DNA of 64,000 bases from Pseudomonas sp. VD-NE ins. Lineage in GTDB: Bacteria; Pseudomonadota; Gammaproteobacteria; Pseudomonadales; Pseudomonadaceae. Positions 35,241 to 43,868 of the stretch are shown one piece after another. A program made the position numbers and the translations under genes. The first letter of the stretch is position 1. Every line of letters starts with the position of its first letter. Where the stretch lies: assembly GCF_031882575.1 (NCBI RefSeq), contig NZ_CP134772.1, forward strand, positions 2,933,001-2,997,000, written 5' to 3'. Below the pieces are notes generated by a model. The model saw nothing but the letters and a program-made list of their open reading frames with translations. It did no database searches and was not told the origin of the DNA.

Positions 35241-36284
35241 TTAATATCCTAGCTTGTCAGGGAAGAACGAGAGAGGCGGATGGTTGGCCTTCCACGTTTT
35301 TGCGAGTTCTTTTGCTTTCCCTATCTGCTCTTTTGACAGGTTTTTTTCCACTTCTGGCAAAACATCGTTAACATTGTTTATTACGTTTCCACCACCATCA
35401 AGCTCTAGTAGATTTGATAGTAGCGCATATGACGTCACTGGGTCTGAGGTGAATCCGTATTTTGGTTCAACTTCGCCTATATAAGAAGCATAACCAAAAA
35501 CCGCTGATACGTAGCCTGAATCTGCAGCTTTTTCATTCCAAGTTCTAAACGATGAAAAGTCGGCTTTTTCAAGCCTGGCAGCGGCAAATCCCATCATAGC
35601 TGGAGGATAGCCATTCTCTGCAGACGCTTTCATCCACTTTTCGATTTCATCTGATCTTCTGGAGGGCAGTAGGAATACTCCGCCACCTTCTTGATATTTA
35701 GTCGCTAAACGAAATTGCGCCAAAGCGAAATCTTTTTCTGCAGATTTTTCTAACCATTCATCGTTCCCTGTTATTTCCCATAACAAGTACATAGACTCAG
35801 CATTTCCATGAGATGCCTGATCAGTTGCAAGCTTTTTAGCTTCATTCATCCAGCCTTCAGGCGATTGCTCAGAGGGGGAACAATTCTTCATGGTTACGCA
35901 CAAGTCTTGGTCCGCTCCTCCGAGCCGAATCATAGAATAAATATTGCCTTTTTTTGCTGACTCCTCGTAAGCCTTTTGTGCTTCCTGAGTCAAGTATCTG
36001 TTGTTTTTTCTTATTGATTCACCTAGGTAATAGAGTGCTTCATCATCGCCACCATCAGCGGCGATCTTCAAAAACTCAATCGCAGAAGTGGCTTTGTATT
36101 GATTGTAGAGTTTTATCCCCTCGCTTTTTGAGTTTTGTTGTTGGGTGGATAGCTCGGAGTTTGCATGCTTGCTAAACAGCATGCATGCAAATGCCAAGCT
36201 TAGAGTCAAGATTTTGAGTAGCTTAAAGTAACTTGGTCTCGAAATTAAGCTTGTTTTTAATTGTAGAGGCTGATGCAAGATCAA
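35241..36284 (-). CDS. Sel1-repeat exported protein, type B copy 1 (putative T6SS immunity)
   Basis: Second of the six, 347 residues. The likely start is TTG 36284, which overlaps the stop of the previous gene (TTGA) and gives a long N-region before the hydrophobic stretch LLKILTLSLAFACMLFS; no better start is in frame. Type B markers: YNQYKATSAIEFLKIA, DDEALYYLGESIRKNNRYLT, AKKGNIYSMIRLGG, LAQFRLATKYQEGGGVFLLPS and LLSNLLELDGGGNV. The Cys pair is DLCVTMKNCS. Ends HPPLSFFPDKLGY. Sister of the gene at 33175. Confidence 0.82.
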   Translation of the reverse strand: MILHQPLQLKTSLISRPSYFKLLKILTLSLAFACMLFSKHANSELSTQQQNSKSEGIKLYNQYKATSAIEFLKIAADGGDDEALYYLGESIRKNNRYLTQEAQKAYEESAKKGNIYSMIRLGGADQDLCVTMKNCSPSEQSPEGWMNEAKKLATDQASHGNAESMYLLWEITGNDEWLEKSAEKDFALAQFRLATKYQEGGGVFLLPSRRSDEIEKWMKASAENGYPPAMMGFAAARLEKADFSSFRTWNEKAADSGYVSAVFGYASYIGEVEPKYGFTSDPVTSYALLSNLLELDGGGNVINNVNDVLPEVEKNLSKEQIGKAKELAKTWKANHPPLSFFPDKLGY

Positions 36285-37255
36285 AAGCCTATTTTTTCAG
36301 GGAAGAAAGAAAGAGGCGGGTGAGTAGCCTTCCATTCAATCGCATATTTTTTTGCTTCCTCAATTTGAGCGGGCGTCATTTTCTCCGCTATTTGAGGTAA
36401 CTTGCCTTCGACATAAGCTTGAATGTTTCCACCGCCATCCAGTTCTTTAAGCAAGGATACAAGTGCGTAGCCTTTAACTAGATCTATGGAATAGCCAACT
36501 TTGTCGGGAGTATGGGATAGATATGCACCATAACTTGCAACGGCAGCTTGGTAACCGGTTTTTGCCGCCACTTCCCACCAATATCGAACACTTTCTAAAT
36601 CGTTCCGTTGGAAAAGGATCGATATATATTCAATCATCGCGGGGGGGTAGCCACCTTCAGAGGCGGATTTTAGCAACTCCTCCTCAGCATTCTTCCTCTT
36701 CCAAGGAAGTAAAAATGTGCCTTCGCCCTCGGCATAACGATTGGCGAGTAACCACTGTGAAGGTGCATATCCGGCTGCCGCTGACTTTTCCAACCACTTT
36801 AACTCTGCAGTTGCATTGTACAAAATCGCCATTGCTTCGGCATCTCCACTTACGGCGCGAGGAGTTGCGGTTTTTATCAATAGGTCTAACCATTCACTCG
36901 GTTTTTTGCTTCCTGGAGGACATTGATTGATGACGGAGCAAAGATCTCCTGAAGTCGTCGCAAGTTTGAACATTGCATAGTAATCGCCTTGGGAGGCCGA
37001 AGCCTCATACCACTTTTGTGCCTCGACGGTCATTCGCTGCTTTTGCTGGCGAAGCTCATCTGCTAGATAGAACTGTGCCTCCGAATCTCCAGCCTCTGCG
37101 GCAACACGTAGTTCAGATTCCGCCGGTTTGTATTGCTTGAATAACATTATCCCGCGAATTTTTGCAGCTTGTTGGTAAGGAGTCAGTTGGGCGAGCGTAT
37201 GTCCAGAAAATAGTATTGTGATTGCAGTGAGAATGTTTATTAGTGTGCGTGACAT
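36281..37255 (-). CDS. Sel1-repeat exported protein, type C (putative cognate T6SS immunity)
   Basis: First of the six, directly after the effector: stop TAA, one base, then ATG 37255. 324 residues with signal peptide (MSRTLINILTAITILFSGHTLA). It is the most diverged copy: GIMLFKQYKPAESELRVAAE, AQFYLADELRQQKQRMTVEA, YYAMFKLATTSGDLCSVINQCP, APSQWLLANRYAEGEGTFLLP, ending HPPLSFFPEKIGF. Its C-terminal third resembles type A (SHTPDKVGYSIDLVKGYALVSLLKELDGGG). Adjacency to the effector makes it the best candidate for the true immunity protein, the others perhaps guarding against related toxins. Confidence 0.85.
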   Translation of the reverse strand: MSRTLINILTAITILFSGHTLAQLTPYQQAAKIRGIMLFKQYKPAESELRVAAEAGDSEAQFYLADELRQQKQRMTVEAQKWYEASASQGDYYAMFKLATTSGDLCSVINQCPPGSKKPSEWLDLLIKTATPRAVSGDAEAMAILYNATAELKWLEKSAAAGYAPSQWLLANRYAEGEGTFLLPWKRKNAEEELLKSASEGGYPPAMIEYISILFQRNDLESVRYWWEVAAKTGYQAAVASYGAYLSHTPDKVGYSIDLVKGYALVSLLKELDGGGNIQAYVEGKLPQIAEKMTPAQIEEAKKYAIEWKATHPPLSFFPEKIGF

Positions 37256-37256
37256 C

Positions 37257-40200
37257 TTATTTTCCCCCTTCAAATTGTTGGGGCGGAGCTGTATAGGTTG
37301 CTTTTCCACCGGGAACGAAAGTTTTTCCGTAATATTGAACTCTATGGCATGAGCCATCTAATCTGGCTCCTAAAAGCTTCACATGTGATTTGTAGCGCGA
37401 GCGCATCTCGTCATTTTCATCGTTGTGTAATCTTAAAACGGCCTCTGACATAAAGTTGTCCATACGCAACCGGTTTTCGCAATAATTCTGCTCTGCACCA
37501 ATAGTTGTTTTGGTCCCAAAGCGATTCATGCTCATGCACGCCTCTTCAAACTGTGCTTGTGCAAGAGGGACTGTTCCTTGTGATTCTGCTTGGCGAACAA
37601 TCACTCCAAGTATACGTTCTATAGCTTGTTGTTGAAGTAGTTGACACTGGTCTTTTGAGTATGTTTTTGCGCCGCTTCCGCCTTGTCCCTCTATCTTAAA
37701 TTCTTCAGCAGCGGAAATTAGTGTCATGAACATAGGGCCAAGCGCACCAGGGGTTGCTGCTAAGATCCATTGGTCCAGCTCAGTTTGATTACGATAGTTC
37801 ATAATCGTATGAGCGATCGTCGCCCCTTTACCTCCGCCGGTTAACGCCTCATACAACGACATTACGATATCAACACCTTGCATGTAAAACATTGCAACTT
37901 CAAAGCCATTAGCACCTAGGAAGTTCAGTTTGTCTATGTACTCGGCAGCTTCATCCGTAACAAAAACCAGCGATTTATCCTGATTTTTGTGCATCTCACG
38001 GCGCAGGATATTAATCAGGTCAGTGACACCGTCATAACCGACTTCGAACTGGAATTCGCCGCCGGCCCCGGCACCGACGATGACGGATGCCTTGAACCGC
38101 ATGATGAAGCGGCCTTCGTGCAAGGAGATACCGATGTCTGCTGATGCACCGAGGCCGTATGCGGCGGTAAAACCGGCGGTCAGTCGCGCCAGACTCGACC
38201 ATTGGCTGGCTTTGGTGCTGTTGACGCTGTTGGTCATTCCTGGTGAAGGTGCGGTTCGCAATGCTGCGATTTCTTTTGGCGGCGCCCAGTTCAAGGCGCC
38301 TGTCAGTAGAATCCCTGCCTGCACTCCCGCAAAGAGGTTGAACTGGGCTTTGGCGCCGTCCTCTACTCGAACTTTTGCCGCGTTACCTTCCAGCACCGGT
38401 TCGCTTCTCGCGGTTGCAGCGGTTGCATGTGTCGTATCCGGTCGTTTTGCGTCGGTGATTTCCGGTAGGTTCAGGCCGCCTTGTACGTTTGCACGTCCCA
38501 ACTGCACGCTGGAGGAAAGGAGGAGGGTTGCGCCGGTGTATCCCCAGGCTCTAGCGCCCAGGTGGATCGAGAACCGACCTAGATTCAGGTTTTTGCGGTT
38601 TTTCTCATAGTCGAGGTAAGGGATCAGGATGTCTTGGGCCTGATCTCTGCCCGGAAGATCCATTTTCATCAATTCAACTTCGCCACGGGCGAGGTCAATG
38701 CCCAGACTCACTTCTGCCTTCGCGGAGGCTTTGAAGTTATCCGCCACACTGAATGTCGGGCCGGTTATCTTGGCGCCGGTGTGGATTGATGGCTGTGGCG
38801 GTGTGAGGCAACGCACGAGTTGAGCTTGAGGGCTATTGTCGAACAGGCGCAAGGAGCTTCTGACTTCTTCCTTGAACAGCAACTGACGAAGACGAAGTCC
38901 CCAGTCCTTGCGGGCTTCGGCATCCTCAAAGGTTTCGACCTTGTAGTTCTTCGATTTCAGGTAAGAGTGGAACATTTCCACATCAAACCAGCCTTTCTCA
39001 TCAAACCAGTCACTCTGCTGATCTTTGATGGCGAGTGCACCTTCAAGCCGCAGCCACTCATGGAAAGGATTGTCGTCAGTGTCCGACGTTGCTTTCCCGG
39101 TGCTGTTCCCCGGAAGTTTCTGCAAGTCTTTACTTGCCTTGGCGCCGATTTCACTCGCGTCCTTTTTCAATACCTTTGTGATGCCTTCGAGATTGAGCAG
39201 GCTCAGGTGTTTGACTGGACTGTTGGGGCTATTGAAAAGTGCTACTTCGCGCAAAGGAAAGCCTGCTTTGACCAAGCGTTCTTCCGGTTTCGGCTGAAAT
39301 TGCTCGGGCTCCCACAGCAGATGTCGCAGCGGCAGGGCTGCGGCCACTGCCGCCTCTGCGTCATCGCGAAGTTGCAGGCGATCTTGCTGTATGCGCTGCC
39401 ATTCTGCCTGTTCTGCCTCCACGATACCTGCAGGTGCCGCGACGTTTTGCCCGCTGGCGTCAATCCAGGCTTTATATGTCGTGCGGATCTGCTCCGTGAG
39501 CTTGATCTGCCGCTGCTCCATCTCGAGATATGCCTTGAATTTCTCGATACCTGCGCTGATGTCGCCAGTGTCAGGAATAAGCGCAAATTCCGGTAGGGCC
39601 AGCCCATAGTCGGCAACTTTCAAAATCGCATCGATATAAGCAGCAAAGTCTTTTTCGACTTTTTCGCGCTCGTTGGCGACTTCCTTTAAATAACCACACA
39701 TCCGGGCTTTGCCATCGATGACGCAGTTTGTCGCATCCAGATAGGCCTTTTTGTTTTTCTGAAAGTCTGCCTCTTTCAGAGTCGTCAACTTGCCACTCTT
39801 GGTGAGCGCAGCGCGGGCTTTCAAGTAAGTCTGCACGCGATTTCTTGCTTCGATCGCCCCTGGGGAAAACAGGTTGCCGCTTTCGTAGGTGTAGCCAGCA
39901 ATTTTTGCCTGTGCGACCGCAACCGCTTTCAGCTTTTTCCATTCGTTATAGAGGCGTTGCAGTTTCTGCCCGTCAGAGTTGGCTTCAAGCAGGCTCGCTT
40001 GCTGTTGATTGGCAAGCTCCCGATTGCGAGCGTATTCGCTTTGGTCCGGCAGTTTGTCCAGCGCTGCGGAGTTTCGAGCCTCTCGGCTGACAGCCTTCAA
40101 TCGCATAGCCATCGTGGGCTGCGCGATATCGGGTTCCTGAGCCTCGATTTCGAGCATTCGGCTTTTTTGCTCGCCTTGCAGGAAATTACTCAGCTTCGGC

Positions 40201-40568
40201 TCTAGAAAGTATTCCAGAAGCCCTGCGGTGTTCATCCCCTTGAGTCGTTCTTCTGGAGATTTGCTGGCGCTGATATGTTGCTCGAGTTCATTCATCGCCT
40301 CTTTGATCGAGCTGGCCGCACGTTTAGGCAACAGGTAAAACATTTTTTCTTTGGTGGCGTAGATCACTTCGCCATATTCCGTCGAGCAGGCCGTCTTTAC
40401 CTGGTCGAACGCGTTGGAACAACTGTCAGGCGCTTCAGGCTGGGGATCAAGTTCCAGGGCAGGCTTGCTCTCGACCGGTACCGCTGAAGTCGATGGGTTC
40501 GCAGCTGGTTTGTTGAAATCTACCTTGGGTGCTACTGAGATATCAGTTTCCATTTTGCTTCCATTCAT
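37257..40568 (-). CDS. Putative VgrG-dependent T6SS effector, 1103 residues, unknown toxin
   Basis: I do not recognise a named family. Its place between a DUF4123 adaptor and exported Sel1 proteins marks it as the cargo of this VgrG. Residues ~1-60 are Pro/Ser-rich; ~60-430 are highly charged and helical with coiled-coil stretches (EWKKLKAVAVAQAKIAGYTY, YLEMEQRQIKLTEQIR); ~600-850 are glycine-rich and amphipathic (RAWGYTGATLLLSSSVQLG, AQFNLFAGVQAGILLTGALNW, FMRFKASVIVGAGAGGEFQF-like), suggesting a membrane-inserting or beta domain. The last ~260 residues, after FEVGYDGV, contain hydrophobic helices (ANGFEVAMFYMQGVDIVMSL, ATPGALGPMFMTLI) and seven or so Cys. GC falls sharply at that boundary (~38040). 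Start ATG 40568 or ATG 40553. Confidence 0.75.
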   Translation of the reverse strand: MNGSKMETDISVAPKVDFNKPAANPSTSAVPVESKPALELDPQPEAPDSCSNAFDQVKTACSTEYGEVIYATKEKMFYLLPKRAASSIKEAMNELEQHISASKSPEERLKGMNTAGLLEYFLEPKLSNFLQGEQKSRMLEIEAQEPDIAQPTMAMRLKAVSREARNSAALDKLPDQSEYARNRELANQQQASLLEANSDGQKLQRLYNEWKKLKAVAVAQAKIAGYTYESGNLFSPGAIEARNRVQTYLKARAALTKSGKLTTLKEADFQKNKKAYLDATNCVIDGKARMCGYLKEVANEREKVEKDFAAYIDAILKVADYGLALPEFALIPDTGDISAGIEKFKAYLEMEQRQIKLTEQIRTTYKAWIDASGQNVAAPAGIVEAEQAEWQRIQQDRLQLRDDAEAAVAAALPLRHLLWEPEQFQPKPEERLVKAGFPLREVALFNSPNSPVKHLSLLNLEGITKVLKKDASEIGAKASKDLQKLPGNSTGKATSDTDDNPFHEWLRLEGALAIKDQQSDWFDEKGWFDVEMFHSYLKSKNYKVETFEDAEARKDWGLRLRQLLFKEEVRSSLRLFDNSPQAQLVRCLTPPQPSIHTGAKITGPTFSVADNFKASAKAEVSLGIDLARGEVELMKMDLPGRDQAQDILIPYLDYEKNRKNLNLGRFSIHLGARAWGYTGATLLLSSSVQLGRANVQGGLNLPEITDAKRPDTTHATAATARSEPVLEGNAAKVRVEDGAKAQFNLFAGVQAGILLTGALNWAPPKEIAALRTAPSPGMTNSVNSTKASQWSSLARLTAGFTAAYGLGASADIGISLHEGRFIMRFKASVIVGAGAGGEFQFEVGYDGVTDLINILRREMHKNQDKSLVFVTDEAAEYIDKLNFLGANGFEVAMFYMQGVDIVMSLYEALTGGGKGATIAHTIMNYRNQTELDQWILAATPGALGPMFMTLISAAEEFKIEGQGGSGAKTYSKDQCQLLQQQAIERILGVIVRQAESQGTVPLAQAQFEEACMSMNRFGTKTTIGAEQNYCENRLRMDNFMSEAVLRLHNDENDEMRSRYKSHVKLLGARLDGSCHRVQYYGKTFVPGGKATYTAPPQQFEGGK

Positions 40569-40585
40569 TCTTTACGGACGGGTCA

Positions 40586-41449
40586 TCAAGCAGCGCTGAT
40601 AGCGAGTTGCTGCAACTGCTGCACTTTGATGAACGACTCTTCCCTGGATTGCAGGATGGCCATTGCCTGAGGGTGCGTCTCGAGCAGCGGGCCGTTGGTG
40701 ATTTGGCCCAGTTTCAGTAAATGACGACCTTCGTAAATGTTGTGCGCAACCAGCACGTTGAGGTTTTCCACGAGGTTGGGCAGTTGTTCGTCGGTGGGTT
40801 CACCGTAGGCAGCGTATTGCTCGTCTGCCCAGTAAACCCAACCCAGATGCTCCTGAACCTTTGGCGCTGTTGGCGGCAGGTTGAACGCTGAGACGTCGCC
40901 CAGCCATTCAAGTTCCGAAACGGGGCGCCAGCTGAGCCAGCGACCGCGATTGCGCCCGAAGTGGACCGGTGCCGGGCTGTAAACGTGTTGCCAAGGGCCG
41001 AAAAGCTGATGCGAACTTTCACCAGCGGTGTAGGCCAGCGCGGCCCACAGGCTTGGCTTGTGATAGCTCAATAGGCTTTGGCCACCGGAGCCATCGTTGG
41101 CACGCAGGAGCCAGCGGGCATGTGCCAGTGCCTTGGCTGGATCTGTTGTGGAGAGGGCAATGCCGGAGAAATTTTCTTCGCAGAGCTTTGCCGCTTCGGC
41201 TGCGAGTCGACTGCCCCACGGGGCGACCAGCCAGAGAGGGCCTTCAGCGGCGATTTCAGCGAAGTCGGTGTTGAGAAACAGACCTTGGGTGTCTACGGGC
41301 TCACCGACACGGTAGAAGCGGCTCATGGCTTCCGGCTGGCGGACGCGATCGATGATGAAACACAGGGTCAGGTCGGAGCTTTCTCTCGGCAGTTCCTCGA
41401 ACCCATGGCGTGGCGCTTCGAGGAGGGCGCTCAGCGCTTTTACATGCAT
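40586..41449 (-). CDS. DUF4123 T6SS effector chaperone/adaptor (Tap/TEC)
   Basis: DUF4123 protein of 287 residues, the adaptor that loads an effector onto the tip of its VgrG. ATG 41449 (MHVKALSALL) follows AAGGA and overlaps the vgrG end by ten bases. Family features are the N-terminal LCFIIDRVRQPEAMSRFYRV, the central GPLWLVAPWGSRLA, and PAKALAHARWLL followed by the DUF4123 core with GSGGQSLLSYHKPSLWAAL and FGPWQHVYSP. It ends 17 bases before the effector start, which fits a dedicated partner. It acts in the cytoplasm before secretion. Confidence 0.9.
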   Translation of the reverse strand: MHVKALSALLEAPRHGFEELPRESSDLTLCFIIDRVRQPEAMSRFYRVGEPVDTQGLFLNTDFAEIAAEGPLWLVAPWGSRLAAEAAKLCEENFSGIALSTTDPAKALAHARWLLRANDGSGGQSLLSYHKPSLWAALAYTAGESSHQLFGPWQHVYSPAPVHFGRNRGRWLSWRPVSELEWLGDVSAFNLPPTAPKVQEHLGWVYWADEQYAAYGEPTDEQLPNLVENLNVLVAHNIYEGRHLLKLGQITNGPLLETHPQAMAILQSREESFIKVQQLQQLAISAA

Positions 41450-43494
41450 GTGCAATCCTTACGGCTGCAGGCGCCGTTGCTTTGTTTTCCGCACAACGGC
41501 GTGATACCTGACTCGTTCAGACGCTTTGGAAGCGGGATGAGTACTTTTCCGGCCTTGTCCGCATCCGCCACTTTCATCGGTCCCGGCAGCAATGGTGCCG
41601 CAGGCGTCCCAACCCCAGGCGAGCCGCCAGTGTTGACCTTCACCTCGGCGCCGCTGATGGTCACGCCACCCGCATCGACCTTGACGAAACTCCCGCCAGC
41701 CTTGGCCGTGAGTTCCATTGCGCCTTCGACCACCACTTTCTGGCCGGCGTAGTAATGGATTTCTGACCCAGCCTCAACAAACTGCGCAGTCCCCACCTTC
41801 AAATGCTGCGTCACACCCACGGTCAGGTGATCATCCGCCCGCATCTCGCTAATCCGATCCAGATGCGTAATCCGGTGCTCTTCAACCTTGAACTCACTCA
41901 GCGTATTGGCTTCAACGGTGTCGTGCCGTTCGTTACCGACGCGGATCTTCTGGTCGTGCTCGATGTTCTCGTCCCAGTCGCGTTGGGCGTGGATGTAGAT
42001 CTGCTCGACGCCTTTCTTGTCTTCGATGCGGAACTCGTTGTAGCCCTTGCCGCCCGGTGAGCTCAGGGTTTTGAAGGTGCTGCGGGTCTTGTTGGCCGGC
42101 AGGTCGTAGGGGACGACGTTTTCCTTGTGGTACAGGCAACCGGTGACCAGTGGCTGGTCGGGATCGCCTTCGAGGAAGGTGACGAGGACTTCCATGCCGA
42201 TGCGCGGGATGGCGATGCCGCCGTATGCTGCGCCGGCCCAGCCGCTGGCGACGCGCATCCAGCAGGTGGTTTTGTCGTTGGACTGACCGTCGCGGTCCCA
42301 GTGGAATTGCACTTTGATCCGGCCGTATTGGTCGCAGTGGATTTCTTCGCCTGCGGGGCCGGTGACCACGGCGGTCTGGCTGCCGAGGACTTTTGGTTTC
42401 GGGTGTTCAAGGGCAGGGCGGTAGTGCGCGTCCCATGGCGTGGCGAGGAAGCTGTTGCGGTAGCCCTGGTGGAAATCGCTTTTGTTGTCGGTGACGTCGC
42501 TGGTGACGTTTTCGCCGAGGACTTGCGGTTGTTTGCCTTCGTGGAAGACTTCCAGCAGCAGCCACAGATCGTTCCACTCGGCGCGCGGGTGTTCGGCGAG
42601 CGTGAGGAAATGGCCGCTGGTGAGGGTCGGCTCGTCACCTTTGCCTTCGGCGAGTTTGTAGTCGCTGCGATGGCGTTCGAGCGCGCGGGTGGAGAGGAAC
42701 TTGCCGCGTTCGCGGGTGGTGAAGCGGCCGGGGTAATCGTAGTCTTCGAGGTCCGGGGCGAAGTCGGTTTTGACCGCGCCTTCGGGGAGGATCTTCGGTT
42801 TTTCGAAGTCATAATCGCGGCGGCTGACGCGGGTGGTGCGGGTTTCCAGGCGCAGGTTGAAGCGCTTGATCACCGGTTTGTCGGCGGCCATGCCGGAGTC
42901 TTGCTGGTAGCTCACCGGTTTGAGTTTGCGGAACACCGTCTGGTCGTCGCCGAACACCAGTTTGTGGCCGCTGCTGCTGTGCTGGAAGTGGAAGTGAATG
43001 CCTTCCTCTTCGCACAGGCGCTGGATGAAATGCAGGTCGGATTCGTCGTACTGCACGCAGTAGTCGCGTTCCGGATATTCAGCGTTGAGCTGGAAGCTGT
43101 AGGCGTCGGCGAGAATGCCGCGATCTTCCAGGACCTGGGCGATGATCTTCGGCACGGTCAGTTGCTGGAAAATCTGCTGGTCGTGGTTGTGCCGCAGGTA
43201 GGCCAGTTGTGGCACCAGGCTGAGGCTGTAACGGGTCAGGGTCTTGCCAGAGTCGCCTTGCTCGATGCGATAGACCAGACCTTGGATCTTGCCTTCGCCG
43301 GTGGCGCCGAAGGTCAGGACGCCGGGCTTGTGCAATAGCTCTTCGAGTTTGAGGTCGGGGCGCGCGCTGACGAGTTCGAGGTCGAAACGGAACGGTTGGT
43401 TGAGGGCTTCGCGACCGGTGAAGCTGAGGACTTGCAGGTCGGCGTTGGCGCCTTCAAGCGTGAGGGTAATGTGGGTTGCGTTGGCGTCCAGCAT
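41440..43494 (-). CDS. vgrG: VgrG, type VI secretion spike protein
   Basis: Spike protein of 684 residues. The gp27-like part spans about residues 1-370 (LTLEGANADLQVLSFTGREA, ESDLHFIQRLCEEEGIHFHF), the OB-fold about 385-465 (CDQYGRIKVQFHWDRDG, WMRVASGWAGAAYGG, GDPDQPLVTGCLYH), and the gp5-like needle of beta repeats follows (DTVEANTLSEFKVEEH). After the needle comes a short Pro/Gly linker and an unusual tail with four Cys, ending CGKQSNGACSRKDCTCM, perhaps for tip or PAAR contact. No enzymatic extension. No PAAR, Hcp or sheath genes are in the window, so this is an orphan VgrG island served by a system elsewhere. Confidence 0.94.
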   Translation of the reverse strand: MLDANATHITLTLEGANADLQVLSFTGREALNQPFRFDLELVSARPDLKLEELLHKPGVLTFGATGEGKIQGLVYRIEQGDSGKTLTRYSLSLVPQLAYLRHNHDQQIFQQLTVPKIIAQVLEDRGILADAYSFQLNAEYPERDYCVQYDESDLHFIQRLCEEEGIHFHFQHSSSGHKLVFGDDQTVFRKLKPVSYQQDSGMAADKPVIKRFNLRLETRTTRVSRRDYDFEKPKILPEGAVKTDFAPDLEDYDYPGRFTTRERGKFLSTRALERHRSDYKLAEGKGDEPTLTSGHFLTLAEHPRAEWNDLWLLLEVFHEGKQPQVLGENVTSDVTDNKSDFHQGYRNSFLATPWDAHYRPALEHPKPKVLGSQTAVVTGPAGEEIHCDQYGRIKVQFHWDRDGQSNDKTTCWMRVASGWAGAAYGGIAIPRIGMEVLVTFLEGDPDQPLVTGCLYHKENVVPYDLPANKTRSTFKTLSSPGGKGYNEFRIEDKKGVEQIYIHAQRDWDENIEHDQKIRVGNERHDTVEANTLSEFKVEEHRITHLDRISEMRADDHLTVGVTQHLKVGTAQFVEAGSEIHYYAGQKVVVEGAMELTAKAGGSFVKVDAGGVTISGAEVKVNTGGSPGVGTPAAPLLPGPMKVADADKAGKVLIPLPKRLNESGITPLCGKQSNGACSRKDCTCM

Positions 43495-43868
43495 GCCTTG
43501 AATTCCGTCCGTTGAATAAGCAGGTGACGGATGATGGAGGATTCAGCCGCCTCGTTCAAGGCACAAAAGCCGTAGGTCTGGCAGGTTTGCGGTATAGGGA
43601 AAACCCTTAGATGAGGTGTTTGGACCAGTGAAACCGGGCGTTTCGTGCGAGTTGGCGTTCATTGCCGGCAACTTTTCCCACGATCCTGCGTTGAAGAATC
43701 CTCAGTCAGATTCAGACTAAAGTCGCCTGTAGCACGTCAAAGCCATCTGCCATCATTGCTGCTCACCCCTGCGTGTTCACTTTCTCCTGGTTCAATCTGA
43801 CCCGGGACGGGAGCTATTTTTCTGGCTTGTTGCGCGCTTGCGCAAACGCTGCATTGTTGGAGTTTTTC
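43495..43868. other. Divergent intergenic region, vgrG and porin promoters
   Basis: These 374 bases separate vgrG from the oprD-family gene. I see no gene and no REP. A small stem GAAAC-CGGGC-GTTTC (around 43640) is present. No sigma-54 box could be fixed by eye. Confidence 0.5.

Noticed and set aside
37257..40568. Phospholipase (PldB-like) activity for the effector, because its neighbours are Sel1 proteins
   Set aside because: No HxKxxxxD motif and no GxSxG lipase motif in a convincing setting was found; the toxin type is left open.
42127..43338. 403-codon plus-strand frame over vgrG
   Set aside because: Antisense shadow of vgrG with low-complexity Ala/Val/Glu composition.
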